This document shows positions 19,583 to 30,425 of a stretch of DNA of 64,000 bases, in pieces; the first letter of the stretch is position 1, and each line of letters begins with the position of its first letter. Below the pieces are notes generated by a model. The model saw only the letters and a list, made by a program, of their open reading frames with translations, had not been told where the DNA came from and did not search any database. This DNA comes from Lepidostoma basale (lineage: Eukaryota > Arthropoda > Insecta > Trichoptera > Lepidostomatidae), in NCBI GenBank assembly GCA_022606425.2, contig JAHDVF020001221.1, forward strand, positions 119,290-183,289, in the 5' to 3' direction. The translations under genes and the position numbers were made by a program.

Positions 19583-19849
19583 TATGGAATATGGCTTATC
19601 AAATATGGCGATAATTTCATATATAATATATATTTTTTTACTTTAGGCCAAATTTAATTACGGACATTTCTTTTATTTATAATACTAGTTTTTTCACACC
19701 TCTGATTGCCCCTAACCCTTTAGAACTTTACTCTTTACTTCTTTTGCCTGGAACACTTCCTGTGTCTTCCTGGTATTTTGAACTCATTAAGAACTGATTA
19801 GTTCATCCATTATGCAGTCCACGGTAATACAATTAGGGGGAACTATCTA

Positions 19850-20392
19850 CTTCTTCTTCTTCGTCAGCTATCATCGGTCCACTGCTGGACTTATGCCTCT
19901 TCCCTTCCTTTCCACTCGTCCTATTTTCTGCCAACTGTAGCCACATTTTCCCCCCACGGCAGCAATGTCGTTGGCCCCCCTTTTTTGCGGCCTGCCGACG
20001 CTTCTTCTATTTTCCCATGGTCTCCACCTTATTATTTTCTGGATCCATCTATCCTCACTTTGTTTCGCCACATGACTCGCCCATTGGCACTTCAGTGGTT
20101 CCATGATGTTCGTTATTTTTGTCTGGCGTCTAATCTCCTCATTTCTGATTTTATCTCGGAGGCTGACGCCATTCTTTCCATGCGCTGCGTGATTCTTAAT
20201 CTCTCTACATTTCTCTTGGTGAGGGTCATAGTCTCCATCCCATAAGTCATCACCGGCAAAATGCATGAATCATAGACTTTTCTCTTTAGACAAATTGGAG
20301 TTTTTTTGTTTTCAAAGACCTGTTTTAGTTTGCCGAAAGCTGCCCAGCTCAACCCTATTCGCCTCGATATTTCCGCTGTCTGGTTTAGTTAA
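19850..20392 (-). mobile_element. LINE-H 3' part with GAA tail
   Basis: KLKQVFENKKTPICLKRKVY, YGMETMTLTKRNVERL, a frameshift, SLRDKIRNEEIRRQTKITNI, WASHVAKQ and RPWENRRSVGRPQKR, ending near PAVDR-stop with GAA repeats (19850-19861 as CTT). One frameshift separates the frames 20352-20113 and 20266-19871. Confidence 0.85.
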
Positions 20393-20397
20393 TTAGA

Positions 20398-20888
20398 AAG
20401 TTTCAATCCGGGGATTGGTTTGCAGCAATTTCTTCTATTCTTCTCTTCCATTCTTACCTGTCTTGTGCGGTTTTTTTGAAATCTGCATATGATGAGCAGC
20501 GCACGTCCACCAACAGGTCCTCCAGGTACTCTCGGCGTGGGCGTCCCCTAGAGTTTGTCCCTTCGGTCATACCCTCATTTATGGCACGCAAGAGGCCCTC
20601 CTGACGTATTACATGGCCGATCCATCTTGCACGCCTTTCGGGAAAGGTCCTGAGCAGGTGCCTTCCTCCTTCGATTCCTTGAAGAACTTCCTCATTCGTG
20701 ATGTGGTCTCTCCAGGAAATTTCTAATAGTCTTCTATAGGACCACATCTCAAAGGCCTCCAGTCTCCACTTATCTCTTTCGGATAGGCACCATGTCTCGC
20801 AGCTGTACATCAAGATACTCCATACATAGGTCTTGATGAGGAGTATTCTCAGTTTTAGGTCTATATTATTTGATTCTATTATAATCTG
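20398..20888 (-). mobile_element. LINE-E 3' part
   Basis: MMYSCETWCLSERDKWRLEA, WSYRRLLEISWRDHITNEEV, LLRTFPERRARWIGHVIRQE, TNSRGRPRREYLEDLLVDVR and YADFKKTAQDR. The layout (C/Y-G-x-E, R-R-L-x-x-I, W-I-G-H, R-G-R-P) parallels the RTE-type C-terminus. Confidence 0.87.
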
Positions 20889-20949
20889 GTTTAGGGGGAA
20901 CTATAATCCTGCAAAATCCCATCCCGAAGTCAATTTTCTATTTCGCCTT

Positions 20950-21025
20950 GTGAGTGTCGCGGTCCATCCTCTTTGCCTACCCTTCCGGAGTAATGGCGTG
21001 CTGGTTGGATAGTTTTGTTAGTTAG
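20950..21025 (+). mobile_element. RTE 3' terminus, about 75 bp
   Basis: GTCGCGGTCCATCCTCTTTG, then CCTTCCGGAGTAATGGCGTG and a degenerate GTTAG tail. Closest to RTE-C ends. Confidence 0.75.
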
Positions 21026-21861
21026 TCAGAGGCACGCTCCGCCTCTGCGCGAGTAAGTGGAGGTAGCCATCTGGTAATATAGATTTTGCGGTACGGAGAG
21101 TCAGTGGCGTGGCGCGGTGCGGACTAATAGGAGGCAGGCCGCAGGTCGCCCGACCAGGGGACCTTTGTGTTATAAATGGAAATTCCGTTTGATGGGATCC
21201 TACCCCGCGCGCACTGGCGTAGCGTGCGCTTTTCATTAACACCTTTTTATATTATAAGCTTAACCCTCCCTTCCCTGTGATGGGTATCTTCTACACGTTG
21301 CTTCTAATAACGATCAATATCTCTATACATTTAATAAATACAAGGTTAAGATTTTATGTATTCCTCCTTATATATTTACCCATTGATAAAAAAAATAATA
21401 TTAATAATAATCAGAATTCATCGGGTACATCGGAGGTATTTTGTGAACATCGGAAACAAAATTCGTAGCGCTGAGTACGCGACACTATATTCGCATCTCA
21501 CTCTTGCATATGTTCTAGCTCAATGTTCTCACTCCACGCCGGCGGCAGTCGCTTTCGGGCTTGCAACCAGAGCGGGTTTATGCCCGTTCCGTGAGCGTTT
21601 CCAGTTTTTTTTTTAATGTGTTTAGAAATGAAATCTCAATTATTATAATTTTTGACTTCAATTATAATTATATAAGGGGATTAGCTATGAATGTTCCCAT
21701 TTTTCCGATTTAAAAATCGCTAATGTGTACTGACTACCCTACACCAGAACGCACGTTTTTATTTTAACACCGTAAGGGAAAGGAAAAAAGTTCAATAAAT
21801 AATTTTGAATATTTTGCCTACGAAATATTTTAAGTATTAAATAGTGTATAAAAGTATAAAA
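21026..21861. other. single-copy region with GC-rich start
   Basis: 21026-21240 is notably GC-rich (GGCGTGGCGCGGTGCGGAC). The rest is AT-rich. No repeat family or gene recognised. Confidence 0.4.
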
Positions 21862-22326
21862 GTATGTATGGAAGCAAAGCATGGAACTGCAAAAGAAGGA
21901 TGAAAGAATAAATGCGATAGAAATGAGATCTCTTAGACGAATGTGTGGATACTCTGTGTATGATAGAGTGTCGAATGAAAATATAAGAAGTGAATGCGGT
22001 GCGAATTATGGTGTGATAAACAAAATAATGAAAGGATCATTAATATGATTTGGACACATGGCAGAATGAATGCATAAAGAATGGTATTTTTTTTATTGAC
22101 GATGTAAATGGAACTAGAAATAGAGGAAGACCGAGGAAAACGAAGCACGATCAAATATATCAAATATTGAATGTCTGCCACGTGAGGAGTCAGAGAAATC
22201 GACGCGCGTGCATGACACTATGTATGAATATTGATGAAGCGAGAGAAATATGTCAGGAAAGAAAAGTGTAGTTAATTCTTTCTGCCTACCCCTTCGGGGA
22301 GACGGTGTGATGGTTAGTTAGTTTAT
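21862..22326 (+). mobile_element. RTE-A 3' end, degenerate
   Basis: MYGSKAWNCKRRMKE (frameshifted), CGYSVYDRVSNENIRSECGA, then DVNGTRNRGRPRKTKHDQIY, NVCHVRSQRNRRACMTLCMN, IDEAREICQERKV and a GTTA tail. Confidence 0.85.
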
Positions 22327-22329
22327 TAA

Positions 22330-22710
22330 ATAATAATTCAATAAAACGATGTTTTTTTAACTACTTCCACTTTTGTCTTTATTTCGACAGCGACCGATTT
22401 CACCAAGCTCACTGGCATCGACAGACTTGTAAATTTACTTAATTTAAATATTGGTATTAAAGTTGTAACACCAATAATTAAATACACAAAATTTTAATAA
22501 TTAATTAAATATTATGTTTCTATAGAATCATGTTTGCTATCCTTGCTCTTATATAAAGGATTCAGTTTGCAATAGAGTCACCAATCTATCGATGCCAGCT
22601 AGCCTAGCGAAACCGGTCGCTGTCGAAAAAAAAACGTTTTATTTAATCATTATTTAAAATGAACTTTCATCTAGAGATTTCAGTCAAATTATTTGATTAT
22701 CTTAAAACTA
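22330..22710. mobile_element. Q-family element, inverted-end copy
   Basis: 22335-22437 carries the minus orientation (CATCGTTTTATT as complement, TTATTTCGACAGCGACCG, CTGGCATCGACAGACTTG). 22555-22700 carries the plus orientation (GATGCCAGC, GCGAAACCGGTCGCTGTCGA, ACGTTTTATTTAAT). The two halves can pair, as in P elements. Confidence 0.72.
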
Positions 22711-22807
22711 TTGATTTAATCAAGTTATGAATTTATTAGACATGCGTGCGACCTATCATGACGTTTACTGAAGAGAAGAAGTAGTTAATTATTATATATA
22801 TATTTTT

Positions 22808-23218
22808 TGTGAATGTATACTTTATACTTGTATACGAATACTGGATTTCACCCACCGTGGGTTATCAATTCATGATTTAATTTTATCTCAATAGAGACGA
22901 AGATGCAAATTGGAAACTGAATATGGTTGATCAAGGTGTTTACAGAACTTATGGTTGGGTTAAGCGCACGCTTTATGTAATTACAACATTCCTTATTCCA
23001 CCTTTTCTTTATGTATGACAATTTTTTGGAAATTGTATATATGTGAAAGTCCTATGCCAGATTTCACATGTCAGTTTCAATGTGCCATCTTGTAATTTCA
23101 TAAAGCGTGCGCCCAACCAATTACAGGTCATAAGTCCTGTAAACACCTTGATTAACCATATTCAGTTTCCAATTTGCATCTTCGTCTCTATTGAGATACA
23201 ATTAAATCATGAATCATA
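22808..23218. mobile_element. P-family element with inverted ends
   Basis: Left: GAATGTATAC start, ATTCATGATTTAATT, GACGAAGATGCAAATTGGAA. Right (23090-23215): GGTCATAAGTCCTGTAAACA, TTCCAATTTGCATCTTCGTC, ATTAAATCATGAATC. The same element design as 17748-18140. Confidence 0.87.
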
Positions 23219-23552
23219 TTTTTGGTTGAATGTTCACGAAGCGCCCTTGTGTTTCGATAGCCTCTCGAGAAACCGCGAATCTCCATTGAGATGATCCCAT
23301 ATTAGGCAATATTGTGTAATATATAACTGGCTGTAAGATCCCCTTTGCGCAATATCGGCCCTTGTCACTGGTAGGGGAGACAGAGAGACAGGCCAACTGT
23401 CGGGGAACATTTAATAATTAATACGGCGGCTTTAATTTCGGTTTCAGAACATGTTTCCAATATCGTAGAATATACGACTTATCAGAAGCATAATGGCTGA
23501 ACTAATCAGTCCTTAATGAAATGCAGTCCTTAATAAAACTGCATAATCAAAT
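23219..23552. other. single-copy spacer
   Basis: Moderate GC, no open frame or repeat recognised. Confidence 0.4.
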
Positions 23553-23945
23553 GAAATCAAATCAAATCAGTTTATTAACACAAAAGACATTACAAACAGG
23601 AAAATGTTTAAGGCATCTATTAAGTACAGGTAAAACATTATAAAAATACAACAAAGTACCAGGAACGCATTAGGGATGGTTCGACATTAGGAAGACAACA
23701 TATTTTCTAAAGTTAAGAGTATTTGTCCCCTGAACGTACCTTCACTAATATAAAAGACGTCGATCTCCGAGGAGACCGCGTTCAGCAGACTAATTGCTCT
23801 TCCTACCGGTGTCACCAGAGGCAGATTGGTTCTGGTGGCCAGTTGGTAAAACAATCTGTGCTGTCGCTGTCGGAGAAATCTATCAGGGACAAAAATACCA
23901 ACATCCTGTAGCACGGCCGAGTTTTCGAAATATCCCCTGATTAAT
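23553..23945 (-). mobile_element. LINE-F 3' end (jockey/I-like)
   Basis: DVGIFVPDRFLRQRQHRLFY, then RTNLPLVTPVGRAISLLNAV, FYISEGTFRGQILL, then the 3' UTR and a TGATTTGATTTGATT tail at the 23553 side. This C-terminal R..LFY...RTN...PVGRA.SLLN layout is typical of insect jockey/I-group LINEs. Confidence 0.85.
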
Positions 23946-23982
23946 TTATAATGGGTGAACTAATCAGTCCTTCTTCTTATTT

Positions 23983-24445
23983 TTCTTCAAGTGCCCTATC
24001 GGTTCCCTCCAAGGTTGGCGATCACCTCGGCAATCCTGTCCCTGTCCTACGCCGGTAGGAACAGCTCCTCCACACTTCGGATGCCGGTCCATTTCCACAC
24101 GTTTCGCAGCCAGGACATTTGTCTCCTTCCGGGCCCTCGGCGTCCCTCAATTTTACCCTTCAATTTCTGTTAGAGGAGGTGGTACTTTTCCTCACGCAGT
24201 GTATGACCCAGATGTGAGATCTTTTGAACCTTGATAGTTGATAACAGTTCCCAGTTAACTCTAGCTCGCCTCAGGGCTTCGGTATTGGTTACCCTGTCTG
24301 TTCAGGGAACTCTGCGTGGTGACCTTAAGCTAGTCGTGGAGTATGTTCCCCGTGTCATATATTGCATTAAAATGTCTCAACAGGTAGTCAATATTGTCAT
24401 TGTCAATGAGCTTCAACACCTCGACTGGGGTGTCGTCTGGGCCGC
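23983..24445 (-). mobile_element. LINE-G 3' part
   Basis: Minus-strand pieces: VTNTEALRRARVNWELLSTI-like block, GHTLREEKYHLL, EGLKGKIEGRRGPGR-like block, MSWLRNVWKWTGIRSVEELF, and the RIAEVIANLGGNR end with a short GAA-like tail. Confidence 0.75.
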
Positions 24446-24713
24446 ATGCTTTACAATTGTCTGAGGTCTGCATTGCGTGAAGAACTTCCGATTTTATTAT
24501 TGGTGGTCCGTACGATTGGTAGAAACATCAGTCTTTAATGAGCACAAAATAACAGGAAGACTATTTGTGAATACATTATGAACCTCTTCCATCCTTATTG
24601 GCATTCTTAATTTCTAGGATATTGTAATGCTTCAAACACCTCATCAAATTGGAGTCCTTCTGAGAATTTGATGCGGCAGCCAAACACCTGGCTCGTCTTT
24701 GGTGGTATTCTAA
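24446..24713. other. spacer, nothing recognised
   Basis: No motif seen. Confidence 0.35.
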
Positions 24714-25085
24714 CTAAATAACTAACTAACCATCACGCCGTCTCCCCGAAGGGGTAGGCAGAATGCATGGACTGCCACACTTTTCTTTCCTGACATGCAC
24801 GCGCGTCGATTTCTCTGACTCCTCACGTAGCCGACATTCAATATTTGATTTATTTGATCGTGCCATGTTTTCCTCTATTTCTAGTTCCATTTGTATCGTT
24901 AGCATATAATTCTTTTACCATTCTTTCTTCATTCATTCTTTCCATGTGTCCAAACCATCTTTATGATCTTTTTATTATTTTGTTCATAACACTATCATTC
25001 GCACCACATTCATCACTTCTTATATGTTCATTCGACACTCTATCATACATAGAGTATACATACATGCGTCTAAGAGATCTCATTT
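24714..25085 (-). mobile_element. RTE-A 3' end, degenerate
   Basis: GTTA tail (24714-24733), FGETA end, a deletion removing the MNVEEAREIC block, then HVRSQRNRRAC, KHGTIKSNI-like, MERMNEERMVK, SVMNKIIK and SNEHIRSDECGAN on the minus strand. Confidence 0.85.
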
Positions 25086-25159
25086 CGTTTGGTTTTTGTT
25101 TGCGATGACAATTTTATGGTCTTATTCTGGTGTAGAAAATTGAAATAATGTTTTTTTTT

Positions 25160-25345
25160 TCGACCCTTTCAGTATTTGGTTTATAACATTTTCATTCGCA
25201 CCGCATTCACTTCTTACACTTGCATTTGACACTCTATCATATACAGATCTCATTTCTATTGCTTTTATTTAAATTCATCCTTTTTTGCCAGTTCCAGGCA
25301 TCACTTCCATACATAAGGGTCGGCACAAGAACAAGAACAAGAACA
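25160..25345 (-). mobile_element. second RTE-A fragment
   Basis: The minus strand reads MYGSDAWNWQKR near 25315, then MRSVYDRVSNASVRSECGAN. It lies next to, but is not collinear with, the preceding copy. Confidence 0.75.
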
Positions 25346-25740
25346 CGGGAATTCGTATGTACAATATATGGAATATAAAGCAAACAAGAACGTATTTCAT
25401 ATTTTCAAAGTGAAACTTTTTTAATTTCCTCTCTGGCCCAAACAAACATTCGCTCCCCTGAACTGTTTTGTTCATTCGTCAGATTAATTCAGCCCATATC
25501 TGTATGACCGGGTATTTCGTTTGTAGCGGATTGTATTGTTCCATGAATAACGTACTTGTTTATGCATAATAATTATGCAGCGCTCTAGTTCAACGGTTCT
25601 CGAAGTGTGCTCTGCGTAGCCCTGAGGTTCCGCAAGGTCTCTGCGTGGGCCCCGCAGCGACAAGCAGCAGAATCTTTATCTTCATCCTGTTGCGACCGTC
25701 GACTCCTGGAAGTATGCCACTTTTCGTATTTTCCACTCCC
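25346..25740. other. spacer, nothing recognised
   Basis: Single-copy, with a GC-richer part at about 25580-25720. Confidence 0.35.
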
Positions 25741-25768
25741 TTATATTCAAAAAAGCTAAAATGGCAGT
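25741..25768 (+). mobile_element. RTE-A sliver carrying the left target duplication of LINE-E
   Basis: TTCAAAAAAGCTAAAATGGC belongs to RTE-A (compare 27025-27050). It ends in AAATGGCAGT (25759-25768), which recurs at 26345-26354 on the other side of LINE-E. Confidence 0.75.
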
Positions 25769-26344
25769 CTCTCTTTCTGGTTTCAATCCTGGGATTGGTT
25801 TGCAGCGATTTCCTCCATTATTCTCTTCCATTTTTCCCTGTCTTGTGCGGCTCTTTTGAAATCTGCATATGATGAGCAGCGTACGTCCACCAACAGGTCC
25901 TCCAGGTACTCTCGGCGTGGGCGTCCCCTAGAGCTTGTCCCCTCGATCATACCCTCCATTATGGCATGCAAGAGACCTTCTTGACGTATTACATGGCCGA
26001 TCCATCTTGCACGCCTTTCGGACAAGGTCCTGAGCAGGTGCCTTCCTCCTTCGATTCCTTGAAGAACATCCTCATTCGTGATGTGGTCTCTCCAGGAAAT
26101 TCCAAAGAGTCTTCTATAGGACCACATCTCAAAAGCCTCTAGTCTCCGCTTATCCCTTTCTGATAGGCACCATGTCTCGCAGCCGTACATCAAGACACTC
26201 CATACATAGGTCTTGATGAGGAGTATTCTCAGTTTTAGGTCTATATTATTTGACTCTATTATTTTCAACCTTTTATTAAATGCAAGCCTAGCCTGATGTA
26301 TACGGCTGTCGACCTCGCTCTTAGACCGACCGTCCCATGTTTGT
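25769..26344 (-). mobile_element. LINE-E, 5'-truncated insertion with target duplication
   Basis: Longest E frame: WDGRSKSEVDSRIHQARLAF, NNIDLKLRILLIKTYVWSVL, MYGCETWCLSERDKRRLEAF, GISWRDHITNEDVLQGIEGG, RARWIGHVIRQEGLLHAIME, SSRGRPRREYLEDLLVDVRC, IMEEIAANQSQD-stop. A 10-bp direct repeat AAATGGCAGT flanks it, as expected for target-primed reverse transcription. The element frame runs on upstream into SINE sequence, which makes a spurious 257-codon open frame. Confidence 0.9.
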
Positions 26345-27187
26345 AAATGGCAGTGTATAATATATAATGGTATGAAAGAGTTGAAAGGGTTGGATGTAAG
26401 TGCCAAAATGAGCCGAGTGTCAGTAAGCTGTCTCTTGTATGTGGATGACGCTATCCTACTTGCAGATAACGACCTTCGTGGGAGAGTGCTAAGAGTTCTG
26501 ACTTCCATACCGAAGGTCCCGGGTTCGATTCCCGGCGATGGCAGTGTGATTGTCACACTGTCTTTGGTCTGGTGTAGAATTCACACTGACAATAAAATGG
26601 TGATAGATTGGCTACCTTATCACATGTCATGAGAATCAATATAATAGCTAAAATAAATGTATACAGTAATAAGGTTCAAACAACCTGTTGTATACATAAA
26701 AAAAAGATAAAAAAGATAAAAGATAAAAAACGAGCATGGACTACAAGTCCTGGTGAATAGTATGTATGAGGTATGCATGTGAAATGATCTGAAGATGAAT
26801 GTGAATAAATCAAAGGTTTTGAAAAAGAAAAATTTTGGAAAAAGAAGAAATCATGACAGTCTGCAACATTAGCGTGAATAGTGAAAAATTTGAAGCAATT
26901 AGATGAGTTCGTGTATTTGGGAAGTATGTTTACGAAAGATGGGCGAGTGGAGAGGGATATTTAATGAAGGGTTGGGGCAGGCAACAAAGTGAATGGTGCA
27001 CTTAAAGTTGTCATCGCAAACAAAAACCTATTCAAAAAAGCTAAAATGGCAGGGCACAATGGTGTTCTTGTACCGACCCTTATGTATGGAAGCGAAGCAT
27101 GGAACTGGCAAAAAAGGATGAAAGTAGAATAAATGCAGTAGAAATGAGATCTCTTAGACGAATGTGTAGATACTCTGTGTATAATGT
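26345..27187 (+). mobile_element. RTE-A with RT active-site region, interrupted by SINE-S
   Basis: MKELKGLDVSAKMS, then VSVSCLLYVDDAILLAD (palm motif as YVDD). After the SINE insertion, a degenerate VNSMYEVCM-like block, VCNISVNSEKFEAI, EFVYLGSMFTKDG, GAGNKVNGALKVVIANKNLF, MYGSEAWNWQKR and RRMCRYSVY. It is truncated at 27187, where LINE-F starts. Confidence 0.87.
26470..26728 (+). mobile_element. SINE-S inserted in RTE-A
   Basis: Head CCTTCGTGGGAGAGTGCTAA, box B GGGTTCGATTCCCGG, hairpin GTGTGATTGTCACACTGTC, body GTAGAATTCACAC, GAATCAATATAATAGC, GTATACAGTAATAAGG, ending in A-rich GATAAAA repeats (26695-26730). AACGA occurs on both sides (26468-26472 and 26729-26733). Confidence 0.88.
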
Positions 27188-27600
27188 TGGGCTTCATCAT
27201 TCGGACCGGAAGAGTTTTTGAGATCTCAATATGCTCAGAGTCCTATACAACGCGTTGGTTCGGAGCAGACTCGAAAGTTGATGGAGTCCTCACGAGGCGA
27301 GATATTCTGTTATGCTGGAGAGAATTCGTTATGAATTCTGAGGGAGTATGGTAGTTATCCGTGGCTTTATCCCACGGTATTTGTTTTGGGAATGCTCGGT
27401 ACCAATTTTTTGCAGCTTTGAAGAGATGGACATCTCATTACCCATTTCTTTAAATCAATCAGGGTATACTTTCAGAACTCGGCCGTACTAGAGGGTGTTG
27501 GTCTTTTTGTCCCTGATAGATTTCTCCGACAGCGATAGCACAGATTGTTTTACCTACCGGCCACCAGAACCAATCTGCCTCTGGTGACACCGGTGTTGTT
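27188..27600 (+). mobile_element. LINE-F C-terminal segment
   Basis: RVLYNALVRSRLES, WSPHEARYSVMLERI, then degenerate LGML..NSLQL-RRDGHLITHF, then VLVFLSLIDFSDSDS (frameshift of GIFVPDRFLRQRQ) and PATRTNLPLVTPV-like. 5'- and 3'-truncated; several frameshifts. Confidence 0.8.
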
Positions 27601-27683
27601 TTTGTTTTTATTAAATAAAGAAATTTTGTAAAAATTACGAAAATATGTATAATTGTATCATATTATATAACATAATAAATCGA

Positions 27684-28115
27684 ATAATATAGACCTGAAA
27701 CTGAGAATACCCATCAAGACCTATGTATGGAGTATCTTGATGTACGGCTGCGAGACATGGTACCTATCCGAAAGAGATAAACGGAGACTAGAGGCTTTTG
27801 AGATGTGGTCCTATAGAAGACTATTAGGAATTTCCCGGAGAGACCACATCACAAATGAGAAGGTTCTCCAAAGATTCGAAGGAGGAAAGCACCTGCTCAG
27901 GACCTTGTCCGAAAGGTGTGTTAGATGTATCGGCCATGTAATACGACAAGAAGGCCTCTTGCATGCCGTAATGGAGGGTATGACCGAGAGGACAAACTCT
28001 TGGGGACGTCCACGCCGAGATTACCTGGAAAACCTCTTGGTGGACGTGCGCTGCTCATCATATGCAGATATAGAGGAAATTGCTGCAATACCAATCCCAG
28101 GATTGAAACCAGAGA
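27684..28115 (+). mobile_element. LINE-E 3' part
   Basis: NIDLKLRIPIKTYVWSILMY-like start, YGCETWYLSERDKRRLEAFE, LLGISRRDHITNEKVLQRFE, VRCIGHVIRQEGLLHAVMEG, WGRPRRDYLENLLVDVRCSS. The AAQDREKWKR part is deleted before EEIAAIPIPGLKP. Confidence 0.86.
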
Positions 28116-28682
28116 ATATGAATAAATTGATTATTTTTTGATAAATTTAAAGCATTATAACGATTTTTTTTTAATTTAAACAATGTGTTTCCAGTTCTAG
28201 AAAAAATGTTTTCATTCATAAATAATACTTCCTAAGAATGCTAAATATTTAATATTTGATTGAAAAGAAAATTATTCATGAAACACGTTTCACGTGATAA
28301 GGGTATTTGCGAATGTCTAAAGCACAAAAATATATAACTATTTTCATCACGGAAAATGTATAAAAATATTTTCTTTATGCAACCGTGGCAAAAGGTTAAA
28401 CTGGGTCTTATAACAGCCCCTGCGGAATATCCCGAGTTAAATAATATTCCATCCCCCGGAAGAAAATTTATAACATTTCCTCTCCCCCTGTTCGTCAAAT
28501 GACAGATGCAGCCATTTTCCCGACACGAAGAAAGAATTATTCACGGATTTTTCTAGACGATGTTCGGCCTATTTTAGTTGGAAATATTTATTAAAATATA
28601 ATGCTTTTCAACCGCATACAGTAATATTCATACATATATGGTATACGTAATGTTCTTATTTTTCTTATTCAACTCATTTCGA
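28116..28682. other. single-copy spacer
   Basis: Includes a GC-richer island at about 28380-28560. No gene or repeat recognised. Confidence 0.4.
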
Positions 28683-29095
28683 ATAATTATTATTATTAGG
28701 CTAATTTGTATAGGGCCGTTTTCGTGAATAGATCACCTCAATGGCGCTTTGACAATGTTTTTAGTCATGAGAGCTGCATATGACACCAGCAATCAGATAA
28801 CCGTAGCTTACATTTTATGGGATATTTTGAAAAGGTAGGTTTTTAGGTGAGATTTAAAATCTGTCGGATTGTCAATGCATCTGAGGCGTGCAGGAAGCAT
28901 ATTCCAGGCGGACGGACCTGCCACTGCGAAAGCCCGATCTCCGAAATTTGTCCGGGGGTTGCGCTTTGGCTCAACTAATCTGCCTATTGCCGAGGAGATT
29001 GCTGATCGAAGCTGGTTGGACATCATCATGGCATTTCTACCCTTGATACAGCAGCTCCGAAAAATGATATTGTGCAGCAACTGAGCCACCATTGT
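28683..29095 (-). mobile_element. L2/CR1-like LINE 3' end
   Basis: LRSAISSAIGRLVEPKRNPR, TNFGDRAFAVAGPSAWNMLP, ARLRCIDNPTDFKSHLKTYL and F, then a 3' UTR containing the GCAGCTCTCATGACTAAAAA hairpin region and CCATTGAGGTGATCTATTCA, ending in ATT repeats at 28688-28698. G-D-R-A-F.V..P.AWN.LP..LR is the signature of L2/CR1-group C-termini. Related ends lie at 50096-50490 and 55425-55935. Confidence 0.88.
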
Positions 29096-29104
29096 GGCAG
29101 CACT

Positions 29105-29500
29105 TTGTGTTTATCGTTTCTTCTAATGTGCTTGAAGTATTCCAGTTTCATACGCTTCAAAATTGGTGGTTTTAGCGTTGACGGCAAAGATCGCCCTGGA
29201 AGATCGACAAAGTTTGACCGAAAAATCGAACTCCTCTAACCGGGTGAAACGATCTCGGAGAAGTCTACCGACAACAACTAATGCGATAAAATCAGGCATT
29301 GGCTGAAAAACGACTGGAATGGGGCAACAGGCACAGCGAGCTGATTCTTCAACACAACAACGCACGACCTCACATCGTAATCACGGTCAAAAACTACGTA
29401 CAGAATGTGGGTTAAGAGATTCTAACGCACCCGCCTTATTCATCAGACGTGGCACCATCGGACTACCACTTGTTCAGATCCATGACGCATGCCTTAGAAG
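29105..29500 (+). pseudogene. mariner-like transposase relic
   Basis: Degenerate mariner transposase. FSVDGKDRPGRSTKF near 29170-29220 is followed by a shortened middle. ELILQHNNARPHIVITVKNY (29338-29397) is the second-Asp block, with HNN where HDN is expected. HPPYSSDVAPSDYHLFRSM (29430-29488) is the third-Asp block, Asp kept. Stops and a large central deletion mean it is dead. No terminal inverted repeats found. Confidence 0.75.
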
Positions 29501-29754
29501 TACAATACTTAACAAAAATATAAAAATATTCTTTACACATTTCTCAAGATTCTCGAACTCTCGTTTGAGAATGTGCTCAGATGCCGAAGCATATTTGTAA
29601 CAAATATTAATATATTTTAATATATAAATATAAAAATCACTCTTAAATCGATTAAGCAATCGCATTTTCATTAAATATTTTAGGTCGTTTCAACCAAATT
29701 ACTGTGAACAATTTGTTTTAAGCTATTATATTGGACTTTTTTTTATCTATTATA

Positions 29755-29810
29755 ATGTCGGGAATCGAACCCGATGTGCAGTTGTAGCTCTTGCCACTCT
29801 GCTATGAACG
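29755..29810 (-). mobile_element. SINE head (tRNA-like), partial
   Basis: The minus strand has box A AGCAGAGTGGCAAGAGCT and box B GGGTTCGATTCCCGAC. Body not recognised. It looks like a SINE-S relative; compare 47970-47990. Confidence 0.6.
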
Positions 29811-29867
29811 TTGTCAATTAACATTTGACGCTCTATCGTCTACAGATTCACTACACATTTGTATTAT

Positions 29868-30235
29868 TTTTCTTCTTCTTCTTATCCTGTCATACCTTCT
29901 TGGTGCATAGGGCCTCAAGGAGTTTTCCACCCGACTCTATCGCATGCCTGATGCCTAACATCATCCCAAGTGAGGCCTGCTGCTTTGACTTCGTCTTGCA
30001 CGGCTCTTCTCTAGGTGGCTCTAGGCCTGTCTAGCTTCCTCTTTCCCCCCATAGGGAACCAGTCTAGTGTGCCCTGAGCGATGCAGGCTGGATTCCGTCT
30101 CAAAGTGTTACCGATCCACAGCCATTTGCGTATAGTGACTTGTTCTCTAATTGGCTTTTCGCCTGCCATGGTCCAGAGAATGGCATTGGACACTGTTTGG
30201 GGTCAGTAGATTTCCAAGTCTCACATCTATACAGC
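29868..30235 (-). mobile_element. LINE-I 3' part
   Basis: The minus strand reads MSNAILWTMAGEKPIREQVT, IRKWLWIGNTLRRNPACIAQ, GTLDWFPMGGKRKLDRPRAT, and ends in GAA repeats (29869-29886 as CTT). W.WIG.TLR....IA and GKRK..RPR are typical of RTE/BovB-like C-termini. Confidence 0.8.
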
Positions 30236-30324
30236 AGTACGCTTTTAACGCTACTGCTGAATATTTGGAGCTTGACCTTTCTAAGAGATTTTATCTAATA
30301 GATCTTATTACTACTGCATTTATT

Positions 30325-30425
30325 GTGCTTTATGAAACGAAAGAAGTATGCCTGGTAGGGAGATTATGGTGGTCTATTATTTCTGCCTACTCTTTCAAAG
30401 AAACGCTCTCTTTGTTTGTTAGTTA
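30325..30425 (+). mobile_element. RTE 3' terminus, diverged
   Basis: LVGRLWWSIISAYSFKETLS-type end with a short GTTAG tail. Old copy. Confidence 0.6.

Noticed and set aside
25783..26556. 257-codon open frame, the longest in the window
   Set aside because: It is LINE-E sequence read on through the target duplication into RTE-A and the complement of a SINE-S head (the SPGIEPGTFG-type peptide is a SINE box B translation). Not a host gene.
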